Source: Paguma larvata (lineage: Eukaryota; Chordata; Mammalia; Carnivora; Viverridae). Taken from it: a stretch of 64,000 nucleotides of DNA. A program made the translations under genes and the position numbers. Each line of letters opens with the position of its first letter. Positions within the stretch are counted from its first letter, which is position 1. The stretch is taken from assembly GCA_030068075.1 (NCBI GenBank), contig CM057826.1, positions 113,608,746-113,672,745 on the forward strand, written 5' to 3'. The notes under the pieces are model-generated. The model saw only the letters and a list, made by a program, of their open reading frames with translations, made no database searches and had not been told where the DNA came from. Positions 22,205 to 34,050 of this stretch are shown here, one piece after another.

Positions 22205-22350
22205 GCCTTTTTTCAACAGCTTTACTGAGATATAACTGATACAAAAAAGAAATGCGCACACTTATTTAATGTAGATGATGTGATGAATTTGGGAATATGC
22301 AAACACTTGTGATACCCTCACCACAATCGAGGTAAGAAACCTAACCACAC
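22205..22350 (-). mobile_element. L1M 3' end
   Basis: Reversed L1 tail: 'ttcaacagctttactgagat', 'ataactgatac', then 'gatgtgatgaatttggg' and 'accctcaccacaatcgag'. Opposite in strand to the element just before it. Confidence 0.65.
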
Positions 22351-22381
22351 AGAGGTTCCTTGTGTCTCTTGCTTTTTGTTT

Positions 22382-22401
22382 TGTGTGTGTGTGTCTGTGT
22401 G
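22382..22401. repeat. (TG)n simple repeat
   Basis: Short TG microsatellite with one CTG interruption. Confidence 0.85.
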
Positions 22402-22459
22402 GTAAGAATTCTTTTGAATCTACTACTTTATATTCACCAAGACTTGCTTTCACTTCTGA

Positions 22460-22630
22460 GCTCAGTGTTTGACACAAACACTTTGAATAAATTGTCTCTT
22501 TTAATCCTCACTGCAAACCTATGTGGGAAATACCACTTTTATTTCCAATTTACAGATGGCAAAACTTGGAGAAGTCACACAGATGAGAAAAACAGAACTC
22601 GGGATTCAAGCCCTGCTTCAATGGTTTCCA
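22460..22630 (-). mobile_element. MIR SINE
   Basis: Reversed MIR: 'cttttaatcctcactgcaaa', 'cctatgtgggaaataccac', 'tttacagatggcaaaact', 'agaagtcacacag', 'aactcgggattcaagccc'. Confidence 0.8.
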
Positions 22631-22639
22631 AAATGGGTG

Positions 22640-24706
22640 TTTTTAAGCACTAGTAGGTATTGCTTTTCAAAAAATAAAGATTAGTTTTATTTGTGTCGCT
22701 GCCTCTTCCTGGATAAAAATACTGAACCATATATATAATTTACCACTGGTGACTATTTTAGTATCCACATTTAGTACCCACTGGCTGATGTACAAAATGT
22801 CCAAATAATGAATTCCATCAGACCATGGCCTTTATTTAATTTTTTGACAAACTTGATTTTTGTCATTTAAGAAAAATAAAAAAAAAAAAAGATGAAAGTA
22901 AAATTGAGATAGCAGAGTTAATAAATTAAATGGATCTGTATAAATTCTCGATCTTGTGCAGATGAAGCCAAAATCATGGCCAAGTTCTGAGCGCATGCAA
23001 GCTATGGCTGCCAACTTTCTTTTATCTCACTCACACTTTCCTTTCCTAGGCCCTTTTGATCCATTTCAGATTGGACTGATCTGTGCACACACTTTGTGCA
23101 CACAATTCCATTTTATCCTTTGTGAGTATCTTTCTCAAGGAGTCACAAAAGAAACAGCAAAGGGCCTTTAAAAGCCTCATTTTTATCTCTCTACTGGATG
23201 GAAAATTTGGGGGAAAATCTAATACATCTGACTCTTCAAACACCCTACAGTTATATTTCTAAGATGCTAATGAATATTAATAAAGCTTCAAAAGATTTGT
23301 TGGAAAAACTTCGGGGGGAAGAGACAGTAGACTATACGATGGTAATGATACAGTTCAATCTAAAGAAATAGTTACTCCAGTTTCACACTGAAATGTAAGC
23401 TGGACTACAGCTTGACCTCCTATATGGAATTTCTCCCCAATGCACAACATGAAAGCTTAAAATAAAACACACACATTTCCTTTAAGTAGCATTTTGGCCT
23501 TAAAATTTCCTGACTAGACACAGGCAACACACACACATGCACAAGTGGCACAACTTACTAATGATTTCAGGGGCTAAAACATTTTCTATGTGGTTTATCA
23601 AGGTCAAATGATGTGACCCAGACTCATTTTTTATTTTAGTCTCCTTTTCTTAGCAAGACTTCTTACTTCCTCAGGTTAACAATCTGTCAATCAACCTGCT
23701 GCCCTTCCCCACACACACCCCACAACCAGCAGCATTTCTCAGCAACACTTTCTCAGAACTGGCTTCCTACTCAGTAAGGCTATTTCTCTATGATCTCAAG
23801 ATGGCCATCAGCATATTAGCAGTATCGCACGTGTCTGTGTTCACTTTGGGAAGAAACAATCTGCTTTCCTGTAGCTTAATTCAACAGCTGTAATTGAGTC
23901 TCATTGACTCTTACTGACCTATTTTGGGTCTTGGGCCCATGTCTGAATCTATTGCTATGGCCAGGAAGCTAACATATGTTGAATGACTTAGGAAAATTGA
24001 GACCACATCACAGACATTGGAAGTGAGATCAATTGTACTAATCTACCTACCGGGGAAATATGGAATACTGTTAAGAAGCTGGTAGGAGAAAACTGATATT
24101 AGAAAGGCAAACATCAATTTCCACTGGAATACTTACGTAGAAATTGAAGCCAAATTTGAAGAAATAAAAACCACTGCCCTGGGTCAATCCAGGATCTTCT
24201 GTCTGAAGATGGCACAAAGGGAGTCAGGACAAGTGGCTACTAGTCACAATGTCATGGTTTGCATTTTGAGCCTTGTTTATGTTAATATTTTATGTTTTAG
24301 GGTTTCTTTCTTCTTCCATGTACTATCATCACTTTGGACTTTTCCATTATCCTTCACATATTCACATGGACTTTAAATTCCATCTGGTGCAAATCATTGA
24401 AAACACATATATTCTACACACTCAAGGAGCTCCGGGTACTTGGTAGGGGTGAAGGGGAGTAAGCAATGTAAACAGCAAAATTACTCAAAGTATGAAAATT
24501 GCTATGATAAAAGAAATTATCTTATATGCGCGTTAGGAGAGGCATACGGCCCCGTTTTTAATGAGTGTGGAGTTGGGAGTGAGAAAATGCCTAGTGAAGG
24601 AGTAAAGTGGAGGAAATGTAAGGGATCTATTGGTTCTCTGCACAGATCTAATTCTTGACTCACTTTGTTCTTCCTCCCTCCAAAACTTACAGCACTGAAT
24701 TCGTAT
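22640..24706. other. Single-copy non-coding stretch
   Basis: About 2 kb with no recognised interspersed repeat, apart from an A-rich run near 22878-22890. No coding motif. Together with 39.1-41.9 kb it is among the cleanest repeat-poor stretches, so it is a reasonable place to look for conserved non-coding elements by alignment. Confidence 0.4.
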
Positions 24707-24852
24707 GGGAGGGAGGGAGGGAAGGAGGGAAGGAAGAAGGGAAGGTGGGAGGGAGGGAAGGAAGGAAGGAAGGAAGGAAGGAAGGAAGGAAGAGAAGGAA
24801 TGAAGAAAGAAGGAAAAGAAAGAAAAAAGAAAGAAAGAAGGAAAGAAAGAAG
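24707..24852. repeat. Polypurine (GGGA)n/(GAAG)n/(GAAA)n microsatellite
   Basis: About 146 bp almost purely A/G on the plus strand, moving from GGGA units through GGAA/GAAG to GAAA units. Two overlapping frames here (24655-24925) encode only Lys/Arg/Glu/Gly runs and are artefacts. Confidence 0.97.
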
Positions 24853-25319
24853 TTTTACTTGGCCTTTACAGTTTCAAGACATAATTCAGAATGGATCAAA
24901 AATATACCCTAGATCAAGCTTATAATATCGCATGAGCTCCTGCTAAAACTGTTGCTTCTGTGACATTCAAAATAGAATTTGATGAGATAGCCAGATCCCC
25001 AATGTCCAATTGCCAATCATGCCAAAGTCCAAAGCCAAGAAATAAATGCCAGGCATCTGTCTTTCTATGCAATTTCTGCATTGAGATGTAGAAAGTTCTC
25101 CTTTGCTTACTTCTAGGAAATTTATACATGACATAAAGGAAAAATGTTCGAGTGAAGCATAAATGACTGGTACATAACATGTGTGCAGAGCTTAGAATGA
25201 GTTTACTTTTTATCACCCAGAGTTTCCAACGTAAATCTCAATAGAACCCAAGGTCCCAAAAGGAGAACTCAGCCTGAATTATAAACTGCTCTATCTCCTT
25301 TCCTTAAATGGCACATTGC
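24853..25319. other. Single-copy non-coding stretch
   Basis: Nothing recognised. A 98-codon minus-strand frame at 24920-25216 has no domain or conserved motif. Confidence 0.35.
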
Positions 25320-25533
25320 AGGGCACCACTGGGTGGCTTAGTCAGTTAAGCTTCCGACTTCAGCTCAGGTCATGATCTCACCATGTCTGAGTTTGAGCCC
25401 CGCGTCAGCCTCTGTGCTGACAGCTCAGAGCCTAGAGTCTGTTTTGGAATTTGTGTCTCCCTCTCTGTCTCTGCCCCTCTCCCACTTGTGGTCTGTTTCT
25501 CAAAAATAAACAAACATTAAAAAAGAAAAATTT
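25320..25533 (+). mobile_element. Felid SINEC copy
   Basis: Head 'gggcaccactgggtggctta', central 'gagtttgagccccgcgtcag', tail 'caaaaataaacaaacatt' plus A. TSD is unclear: TTAAATG occurs on both sides (about 25304 and 25533), followed by diverged bases. Confidence 0.92.
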
Positions 25534-25980
25534 TAAATGATGCATGGCGGATGATGTTGACTCAAAAAAGCACTCGATAGTAAATATGTATCCATTAGGT
25601 CATTTTGGCTGCAAATCACAGAAAACTCAACAGATAACTGGCTTAAAACCCGTGTAAACTGCTCAATTCAGAGAGCTAGAAATAATAGAGGCAGGATGAG
25701 CTCTAAGGATGAGCTGTCTTCATCTATAGTCTCTGGATCAATTTTTCTGTTAGTCTCTTGGCAATGTCCTCTTCTGTCCTACTCTGCCCAGTAGCAAGGC
25801 GAGGGACGATGCCAGAGGGAAACGTATTCGTTAGTATTGGCCAATAAGTATCTCTGGTCTCTTTCCTGGAACAGAGAGATTTGCACACCCTTGCTCCCTT
25901 GAATTTAGATGTGGTCCTGTGACTCATTACTACTAGAACAAGATTAGAAATAATTTCAGTTAATTCTGGGTGTGGGATCT
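25534..25980. other. Non-coding, perhaps part old repeat
   Basis: The run 'ttggctgcaaatcacagaaa' and 'actcaacagataactggctt' near 25605-25645 resembles a common old mammalian repeat whose family I cannot name. No gene. Confidence 0.3.
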
Positions 25981-25992
25981 AAAGGCCATTTT

Positions 25993-26168
25993 CTAGGGTG
26001 ATGGCCATTGAGGAGAAGACTTGATGGGATGAGCACTGGGTGTTGTGTGTAAGTGATGAACCCTGGGAATCTACCCCAAAAACTAAGAGCACACTTTACA
26101 CACTGTATGTTAGTCAATTTGACAATGAAGTATATTAAAAAAATGATAATAAACAGCAATTTTTTTAA
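25993..26168 (+). mobile_element. 176-bp carnivore L1 3' stub with exact TSD
   Basis: TSD AAAGGCCATTTT is exact at 25981-25992 and 26169-26180. Between lie the carnivore L1 end marks 'tggccattgaggagaaga', 'gatgggatgagcactggg', 'tgttgtgtgtaagtgatg', 'aagagcacac' and 'tcaatttgacaatgaag', then A-rich tail. Confidence 0.9.
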
Positions 26169-26499
26169 AAAGGCCATTTTTTACGGGTACAGAGATGAGT
26201 ATTGCTCTGGAGCATGACTGCTTTGCCAGTCCATGTCCTATAGACAGGATAGTGCAGAGGAAAACTACTATCCCACGTGTGAGGGAAATTAATGTGAAAA
26301 GTGTATAAACCTTTGTTATTGTAACCCACCGATAACCTAACCTATACAAACCAATATAAGAGAAACCCGTTCCTAAATATTATCCCAGAAAACCAAAGAA
26401 GACCTTAATATGAGTCCTCCCAAATTTTCTTCTTGTTATGGCTCTTTGGGGTATATTCCCATTACTGAATCAATCATTGTCAAGAAATATCACTGCTTT

Positions 26500-26723
26500 G
26501 GGGCGCCTGGGTGGGTCAGTGGGTTAAGCGTCCGATTTCGGCTCAGGTCATGATCTCACAGTTCGTGAGTTCGAGCCCCACAAGGGGCTCCGTGCTGACA
26601 GCTCGGAGCCAGGAGTCGGCTTCAGCATCTGTGTCTCCCTCCCTCTCTGCCCCTCCCCTGCTTGTGCTCTGTCTCACTCTCTCTCTCTCTCTCAAAAATA
26701 AAACATTAAAAATATTTTTAAAA
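26500..26723 (+). mobile_element. Felid SINEC copy, near consensus
   Basis: Perfect 18-bp TSD AAGAAATATCACTGCTTT at 26482-26499 and 26724-26741. The head 'gggcgcctgggtgggtcagt' and B-box area 'gttcgtgagttcgagcccca' are well kept, and CpG-type positions remain, suggesting a relatively recent insertion. The 84-codon frame at 26511-26765 is SINE sequence. Confidence 0.96.
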
Positions 26724-26741
26724 AAGAAATATCACTGCTTT

Positions 26742-28679
26742 AAGATCAAACAAGCCAATGTCTAGATCTTGGATCCTTAATTCAAATTCCCTGAAGTCTC
26801 ATGGAATGTATAGGAACATATGCTATCCTGAATAAAACAGGATTTTGTTAAGTAAGGTCCAAAAAATTTCTATTCAAAAGTCAATGTAATTTTTTTTGCA
26901 CTTCATTGGGTTTAAGAGGGTGCTTGGTAGTTAGTGTGTCTTCTTAAGCACAGCCAGTAGAAACCTCCTTCTGCATATTTCCCATAATTTCAGATGGACC
27001 ATTCACAGTAGAAAATCACCATCCCAAACAATGTTTCCTGTTTAATGGGGAGGACGCTACCTCCTTCTTCTAGAACAACAAATAGGGTAGAGAGCAAAGA
27101 GGAGTAATGAGAAAGTCCAGCTGTCTCTGCTGGATACACCTTAGTGCAGGATATCAGCTCATTATGGTAGTCTCTACAATAACTATTTATACATTTTAAA
27201 TAAAGTTTGTGTCATATGGACATTCCCCCCATCATTTTTCTAACAATTATAAGAGAACAATTTACCTGCACACCAAAGAATTATTTGGTCCTCTGAGCAT
27301 GATGTATGAGTTAATTTATCCCAAGTTTCAACATTAGACTGAGGTACATGGGAGTACGTAATTTTTACTTGATCCTCAAAGTCTTGTCCTAAAATATTTA
27401 TCAAATTAGTAACAATCTCTTATTTTAACTGTTCTCAAGCACAAAAGGAAGTATGTCTTATCAAGCTATGTAAAATACATCTTAGGGATATAAAGACGTT
27501 TTTAAGTAAAAAACATGTAGCATGATATAGATAGAAGTGAAGATACCGTAACTCAGTTTACCTCAGTAACGTCTCCACTATGCACAGTGAATTTGATATT
27601 ACTGTGAAAAGGCACAGAATTAAAACAAGACTGGAGTCCTAACTACCACTGACAATCCAAAGACTGCTAAGCTCTTGCTCCCTTTATCTCCCTTTTAAGC
27701 CCATGGAAAATCTTCCAAAATTATCTGTTATATCAACCATGAATCTCCAACACATGTCTTCATTTATTCATATGTGAATGCATTTCAAGGAGTGAGACAC
27801 AGGAAGAGGAGAGAGTGTCTGGCTTGTAAATGTAGCTAACTGAGTAGGTACTAATGTACCCAAAAGTGTATATTAAGGCATTTGGAAGTGTTATATCCTA
27901 GAGTATGTCTTTGAGTAATACTGCTCATTTTATTTCTCCAAGATATTTTCAAAATGGAACGGCAACTTCAAAAGACATAACTACCTGCAGCCAAGAAAAT
28001 AATCCTGTGCCAGGCATCATGGTCTATGAAAATTCATGCCAACAGACAAACGATTCATTTCCTAACTTCTTCCACTGCATGCACCATAGTAAGGAATACA
28101 GAGAATCTTAACATCTGAAAAGAACCCTAACCTTTATGCTTAGAAACAAAGAGCAGGAATGATTCAACAAGTTAAGACACTGCGGCTATCAAAATTATAT
28201 TAGAACACTGGTGAACCATAATTCAAGCAAATAGAACCTTAAAATAAGCTAAGAACCAGAAGAAACTCTAGGGGTCATTTAGTCCCACACAGAAATCTCT
28301 TCTTCAACATCCTTTAATCAGCAATCTTCTTACCTCTGCAAATATGTTTCCAGGAATGGGCACTTACTTCTCAAGACTGTCTATTCCTTTTCTGAAGTTC
28401 TAATCATTAAACCATTATTCATCAAGATTAAGGTGAAATCTTTCTTCCTCTAACTTGCCTATTGTTTTCATTCTAAAATGACGAAGAGTTAAGTTTTCTT
28501 TTCCTTAAATTAATATGGCAGTCTTGTTTTACATTAAGAGAAAGAAATGTGGGAGAAGCAAGTCATTACAAAATCAGAAATCAATTTTTAAATTCAGTAA
28601 TCAACATCCTTGGGGACACTCTGCGATATGCCTGTGTTTCATCCAAACCCTCACACTGGTATACCCACAGCAGGAATGA
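26742..28679. other. Single-copy non-coding stretch
   Basis: Nearly 2 kb without recognised repeats or genes. The short frames at 27905-28111 and 28549-28746 show no motif. Confidence 0.4.
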
Positions 28680-29250
28680 TAAACATCAACTTATTCATGT
28701 CACTCTTCTAGTTAAAGTCTTTGAAAGGGCTGTTATCTCATCTTGAGATTATGTCTGAACTTCTTTACATGGTTTCAAGGTCTACATGCTCAGGCTTCAG
28801 AGTCCTCTCCACTCTTCTTAATCCTCATGGCCACTTGGAAATCAACAATGCATCCACACTAAAGGAATTTCAATACTTGGAAATCACAAATGCTCAGTCT
28901 CTCCCTCTTGCTCTCACCTCTTGAGAGTCCCCTTATTCTGTCAACAACATTCTTTTATGCCTCTTGCTCTGCATAACTAAATCTGGTTTCATAAGAAATG
29001 TATCTCAGAAAGCCTTCCCTGACGATTCAAATTTGGATTTGATTGCTCTCTCACAAGCTCGTATGGCATCTTATGGTCTCCTTAACAAGTTACAAGTATT
29101 ACAAGTTACTCACTACAACTGGAACCTGTATAAGAGGAGCAACCAGGCCTAATTCATTCACTACTTCAGACTTTGCCTCTATTATACTGCCTAAAACACA
29201 CTGCTGCTTGGTAAATTTTGTTGGATTTATGAATAAATAAATGATCAAAG
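28680..29250 (+). mobile_element. L2 LINE, RT end to 3' terminus
   Basis: The line 'cttattcatgtcactcttct', 'gttaaagtctttgaaagggc', 'atggtttcaaggtctacatg' follows the L2 segment 'atcatgtcactcctctgctcaaaaccctcc…aaggccctacatg'. Later 'agaaagccttccctgacg' and the end 'ggtaaattttgttggattta' with AATA units fit the L2 3' end. Diverged, non-coding. Confidence 0.6.
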
Positions 29251-30785
29251 ATAAATAATAAATGTGAGTGAAAAGTCACTTATTCAAGAACAATGAAATT
29301 GTTTTTAGTATAGTCCATCTATTGAAGCTGAGAGTAAGCTAGTGGATTTTGCGACGTTTCCAATAATCAAAGGTAGTAACAGAAAAAAAGCATCTTTAGC
29401 TAATTAAGCTCTTCTTAGGGTTAAGGTTTATATGTTACCATTAATCTTGACAGTCATTGCTGTAGGGGTGGTTGCTCAGTTATATCTCTGTCAGTAGATT
29501 CAAGTATTGTTTATGATTAAATAATAGGACAATGTTTATAAAGGGTACATTTCCATGACAATGTTTTGCTTTAACAATAACGTTAAAAGGACCACACAAA
29601 ACCAAGTATCATTCTCAATACTAGAGAATGTGATGATCCCAAGTTCATGTTGTTTTCCCTTTGGAACAGGTGGGTCAAGCTGATGACAAAGAAAGCTGTT
29701 TTCAACTCCCATACCTCGGGTGGGCCATTGAATCACTCATATAACCTCTTAATAGGATAACATCATTAACAAGGAATTGACAGAAAAGGAAATAAATGAC
29801 CAAGATATGGATGATTTGCTTTGTAACTCTTAAGCATATATCTGGCTTCCTTGTTGCCTAGCCAATGTGGATGTACAAAACAGTGTGCCAGGAAAGAAGC
29901 CTGGGGTTGCATTTTATGTAATCAATGCCATAAGTTATTGCCCAGCCCCATTGCACCAGGGCTGTTTCAACCTTGAACGTGGCCTTTTGTCTGAATGTAT
30001 CACCATATGTTCCCAGATTGCTGTGCAAAGACTGATTGTTCCACAGTCTCCTATTAATATGTTGCCTGGGCATAAGGTTCGCTTTTATTTATCTAAAATG
30101 TTCCAAATTGCCAAGTGATTTTAAAAGTAATTGTTAAATTTTGCAAGTAGAACCTGCTATTCTATGACTCAATTGCATAGGCGAAATACACAAAAACATC
30201 ATGATCTGAGTTACAATGGCATGGTAAGATACAGAGGACAACTTCTTCTTGAAACCCAAGAAGAAGACTTCGAATGTATTTTCCCCCTTCTTTCTCTTGC
30301 CCTACTATTCATACTCAACTCATTAGGCCTGAAATAAAATAGAATGATCTTTTAGGGAATTTAAATCACTTAAAAAATACTCATCCCAGAGTTTCTGGAA
30401 AGGGTAGCATATGTCCCTAGTAAACCTTTAATATTAATGGCTCCAATTCTTTCTTCATTTTCTTCAAGGACAAAACCAGTGTGACTCCAGAACTCAAAGG
30501 ATAAGAAGCGACCAAACTGGAGACGAAGACTTCACTCTCCTCCCATCCACACTAACCAGCTTATCACACTTCATGCTACTCACCCACAATGCAATTTCAC
30601 AACATCCTTTTGGGAAAATATGAGATCAGGGCACAAATTAGACATCAAAATGTCACCACCCTGAATCTTGCATTTTTCTATCAGAGTGCTGAAAATACTG
30701 TCTCCTTATTGGTCTCCCTCTGTAGACTGTCCTGAGGGAACAGAAACTTGATCTGGTTATTACGTTTCTAGTGCCTCCTGGTGAC
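29251..30785. other. Single-copy non-coding stretch
   Basis: No recognised repeat or gene. It contains a perfect 10-bp inverted repeat with a 5-bp loop at 30242-30266 (see findings). Frames of up to 83 codons have no motif. Confidence 0.4.
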
Positions 30786-30789
30786 AGAA

Positions 30790-31010
30790 AGTCATAGCGA
30801 TTAAAAACATAAACTCTGGAATCAGATACACTTGGATATGAACCCTGGCTATATTGCTTAATAGCTGTGTGATTGCAATTTTCCACATTTGCGAGAGGGG
30901 AAAATAATAGTGCCTAACACTTCGAGGTGCTAGGACGATCAAATGACATTTTACATATAAAATGTGTAGCTCCGCACCTGACTCATAGCTATTGCTCAAT
31001 TAGAGGTTAG
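30790..31010 (+). mobile_element. MIR SINE
   Basis: Forward MIR: 'gcgattaaaaacataaactc', 'tggaatcagatacacttgga', 'tatgaaccctggc' (B-box area), 'ttgcttaatagctgtgtgat', then 'aaataatagtgcctaacact', 'gatcaaatgacattttac', and 'cacctgactcatagct'. Almost full length. Confidence 0.85.
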
Positions 31011-31109
31011 CCACGATGATGATGAGAACGAGGATAATGATGATGAGCTACTGTGGCACATAAACGGCTTGGTGAATGCTACCGGATATTTTCATATTTC
31101 TCTATCCTA

Positions 31110-31250
31110 AAGAAGATGCGGACTCAGCCTATGTATAAACTGAGACTTAGAGATTTTTACTCTATTACCCAAGATCTGACATCCAGTAAGTGACAGAGCT
31201 TCAATTTACACCACGATCTGTCTGCTTTGCAGCCTGTGTTCCTGAACGAT
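31110..31250 (-). mobile_element. MIR SINE fragment
   Basis: Reversed MIR: 'aaactgagacttagagattt', 'ttacccaagatctgacatcc', 'agtaagtgacagagcttcaa'. Confidence 0.6.
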
Positions 31251-31414
31251 CCATCATATTGACACTATGGCCCTATGTATACTAGGAAAATCAGTGAATC
31301 TCTCAGAAAATGAGGAAAAGCCCACTTTTCAGACCTCTGTCTCCTATCCTGGCACCTGTGCTTCTGGTACACCTATTTTACTGTCCAGGGCTAACTTCTG
31401 CTCCCCCAGCTAAA

Positions 31415-31510
31415 AATGGGCATCATGATAACACTAATAACTGTTCCGTAGGAATAAGAGGATTAAATATGCTAGTAAGCCTCAAGTATTTGACCTTGCC
31501 TGTCATACAC
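31415..31510 (+). mobile_element. MIR SINE fragment
   Basis: Forward MIR core and tail: 'aaaatgggcatcatgataac', 'ggaataagaggattaaatat', 'gctagtaagcctcaag'. Confidence 0.5.
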
Positions 31511-31628
31511 TAACAAGTACAATATGCACTAAATTATATTTATTAGTGTTATATTATCATTGCCACTTAAGGCATATAATGGGTAACAGAGATCTACCTG
31601 GAGGTGACTTAAACACATAGTGACAGAG

Positions 31629-31851
31629 GGGCGCCTGGGTGGTTCAGTCGGTTGAGCATCCGACTTCGGCTCAGGTCATGATCTCACCGTTCCCAAGTTC
31701 GAGCCCCGCGTCGGGCTCTGTGCTGACGGCTCAGAGCCTGGAGACTGTTTCAGATTCTGTGTCTCCCTCTCTGTCTGTGCCCCTCCCCTGCTCATGCTCT
31801 GTCTGTCTGTCTCTCTCTCTCAAAAATAAACATTAAAACAAAACAAAAAAC
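31629..31851 (+). mobile_element. Felid SINEC copy, near consensus
   Basis: Head 'gggcgcctgggtggttcagt', intact-looking 'gttcgagccccgcgtcgggc', CT-rich block and AAAC tail. TSD AGTGACAGAG at 31619-31628, with AGTGGCAGAG at 31852-31861 (one mismatch). CpG-rich body points to a young copy. Confidence 0.95.
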
Positions 31852-31861
31852 AGTGGCAGAG

Positions 31862-32228
31862 TTTTTCCTTAAGTAATAATAGGCCTGGACACAGGCAGCT
31901 TCTGTCCTTGGTTCTGTGACCCAATGATACCCACGAAGACCAAAGTTCTTTCTGTTCACCCCACTAATGCTCAGCATGCTGCTTTTTCATTCTCCTAGCC
32001 TTAGGGTAGCTGTTAGAGATCTTGATCCAAGATTCACACTTATATTCAATTCTGGAAGAATGGAGAGGAAGGGGTCAGAGGGGTAGTACAAGCGATGAGC
32101 GTCCCTTACATCAGGAAAGCTAACTTCTTCTCAAAGCCCATTCTTTCAGTGCCATAAGATAGCCACTTATGTTATGTTTCTTGGACAAAACTATCACATG
32201 GCCTTTAAAGTAGGCTGCGGGAGTTTTT
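31862..32228. other. Single-copy non-coding spacer between two SINEs
   Basis: Nothing recognised in this interval. Confidence 0.35.
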
Positions 32229-32465
32229 AGGGTTTTTTTGTTGTTATTCTTTAAAGTTTTTTCTTTTTATTCATTTCTGAGAGATGGAGAGACACAGAGC
32301 AGTAACCGGGGAGGGGCAGAGAGAGAGGGAGACACAGAATCTGAAGCAGGCTCCAGGATCTAAGCTGTCAGCACAGAGCCTGACGCGGGGCTCGAACCCA
32401 TGAACTGTGAGATCAAGACCTGAGCCGAAGTCAGACGCTTAACTGACTGAGCCACCCAGGTACCC
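32229..32465 (-). mobile_element. Felid SINEC copy
   Basis: T-rich start, 'ctttttattcatttctgag', GA-rich block, 'gctgtcagcacagagcctga', 'cggggctcgaaccca', ending 'ctgagccacccaggtaccc'. A TSD could not be fixed because the left edge is a long T/G-rich run. Confidence 0.92.
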
Positions 32466-33192
32466 AAGGTTTTGAAGTTCTATACTGGAGATGGCCAAGA
32501 GAAAGGGATTTTGGAAGAGGTGTATTGGCGACAATACCTGCATGTTGTATTCACACAGAGAAATTCATATATGCTTAAATAGGAACTTGATGGGGAAAGT
32601 GTCATCAATATTCATTCAACTTCAAGTTTTTGTCTCAAAAGCACAGGATGAAATGCATGGCAATTCTTTATAAATGAAATAAAGACAGTGTGTTCTGATT
32701 TGCAGCAGCATGTTCAAGACAAGAGTCAATATTCTGATGCTCTTCTGTGCTGGGGACTTACCTACAGAGACAAGCTCTCAGGTCAGCTTTGGAAGGCATC
32801 AATGCGATATGTGAAGCCCTGCGAACTGGATCTCCTGGTCACATGGACCCTGCCTGAGGGAAACTAACCATGAAAACCTGACAGGTTATAGAGACTGAAG
32901 GGATTCCAGAAAGTACCTCACCTGACTTGTTCACAAAACAAACTGCTACACCAACTATAACTTAATAAATAAAAGCACATATTAAAATTGGTTCTGGCTG
33001 ATAAATTAGATTTAAATTGAATGTATATAGGATTATTTCCACTAGAAGTTCTCTTTCTTTGTGGATTTAAGAGTTCAATTGTTTTCATCGAAAATATCCA
33101 CCAATTTAAAATGACATGCAAAATAGCGTCCTAGGCAAACAGATACTTGGGAAGACCTAAGTCTAACACCTAAAAACTCTTAAGACAGTTAC

Positions 33193-33226
<34 letters not shown>

Positions 33227-33490
33227 ATATATACATCTTGACACCAAATTTTAACAACAAAAGTAAACTCATATTATTTGTGACTAGACATACCTTGAAT
33301 GACTAACATTGTAGAGTGGATAGAAAATAAGATTAAGATGCATGAGAAAAATTAACTACACCATTATTCAATGTATTTATCTGCAGTGTGCTTATTTACT
33401 GACAAGTTATTGCCTCTAATATGCTAGGATATGAGTAAATAAACTGTTGATCAAGGAATTGTCACAAATGTCTCACGTCCTTGGGGACAG
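32466..33490. other. Single-copy non-coding stretch
   Basis: No gene or interspersed repeat recognised; the only feature is the TG microsatellite at 33195-33222. It marks the start of a 14.3-kb interval without any SINEC copy. Confidence 0.35.
33195..33222. repeat. (TG)14 microsatellite
   Basis: Uninterrupted TG repeat of 14 units followed by an AT-rich tail; likely length-variable. Confidence 0.95.
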
Positions 33491-33640
33491 GCCAATCTGG
33501 CTCCGAGTTCTGGCATGGCCACCTTCCAACTGTATGACTTTTCACAAGTCACTTTTAGCTTTTTTCCTCACAAGTAAATTAAGAATAAGAATTGCTCTCC
33601 TAGTAGGTGTTCAAGAGAATTAAAATGTGGATGAATATGT
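33490..33640 (+). mobile_element. MIR SINE
   Basis: Forward MIR: 'ttccaactgtatgacttttc', 'acaagtcacttttagc', 'tttttcctcacaagtaaatt', 'taggtgttcaagagaattaa'. Confidence 0.6.
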
Positions 33641-33899
33641 ATATTCATAAAAAATCTTCCCAATGCCTGACCTGGAGAAGATCCTTAATACGTCTCAGTG
33701 CCCTTCACATTTCCTCAGAAAAATCAGCAGAAATTTGGGTCAGAAGTCTATATTTAACTATTATTCTAAATGTCTCTGTTGTGTCTATGATTTTTTTTTC
33801 ACTTTTCCTTTGTTACTGCCTGAGGGTATATCCCTTTCAAACAAGCAGCAAGGGTCACCCCAGGAGGGTATTATATTTCTACCAAAAGAGATAATAGGT

Positions 33900-34030
33900 A
33901 ACAAAGACTCTAACCTCAGAATACCTGGATTCAAACCCTGGTACATTTTTAACTTGGTCAAATTAAGTATCTGTACCCGAGTTTCTCATTTGTTAAGAAG
34001 GATTTAAAAAGTACTTGTCTCATAAGAGTT
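33900..34030 (+). mobile_element. MIR SINE
   Basis: Forward MIR: 'tacctggattcaaaccctgg' (B-box area), 'aacttggtcaaattaag', 'gagtttctcatttgttaag', 'gtctcataag'. Lies 20 bp before a MaLR LTR. Confidence 0.65.
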
Positions 34031-34050
34031 TTTAGAGTGGTAGACAACTC

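Noticed and set aside
24655..24925. Two overlapping Lys/Arg/Glu/Gly-rich frames
   Set aside because: They translate the polypurine microsatellite; purine-only DNA of this kind gives no TAA, TAG or TGA on this strand.
26500..26580. tRNA-like A-box/B-box sequences suggesting tRNA genes (here and in the other SINEs)
   Set aside because: They are the tRNA-derived heads of SINEs; no cloverleaf with a complete acceptor stem is present.
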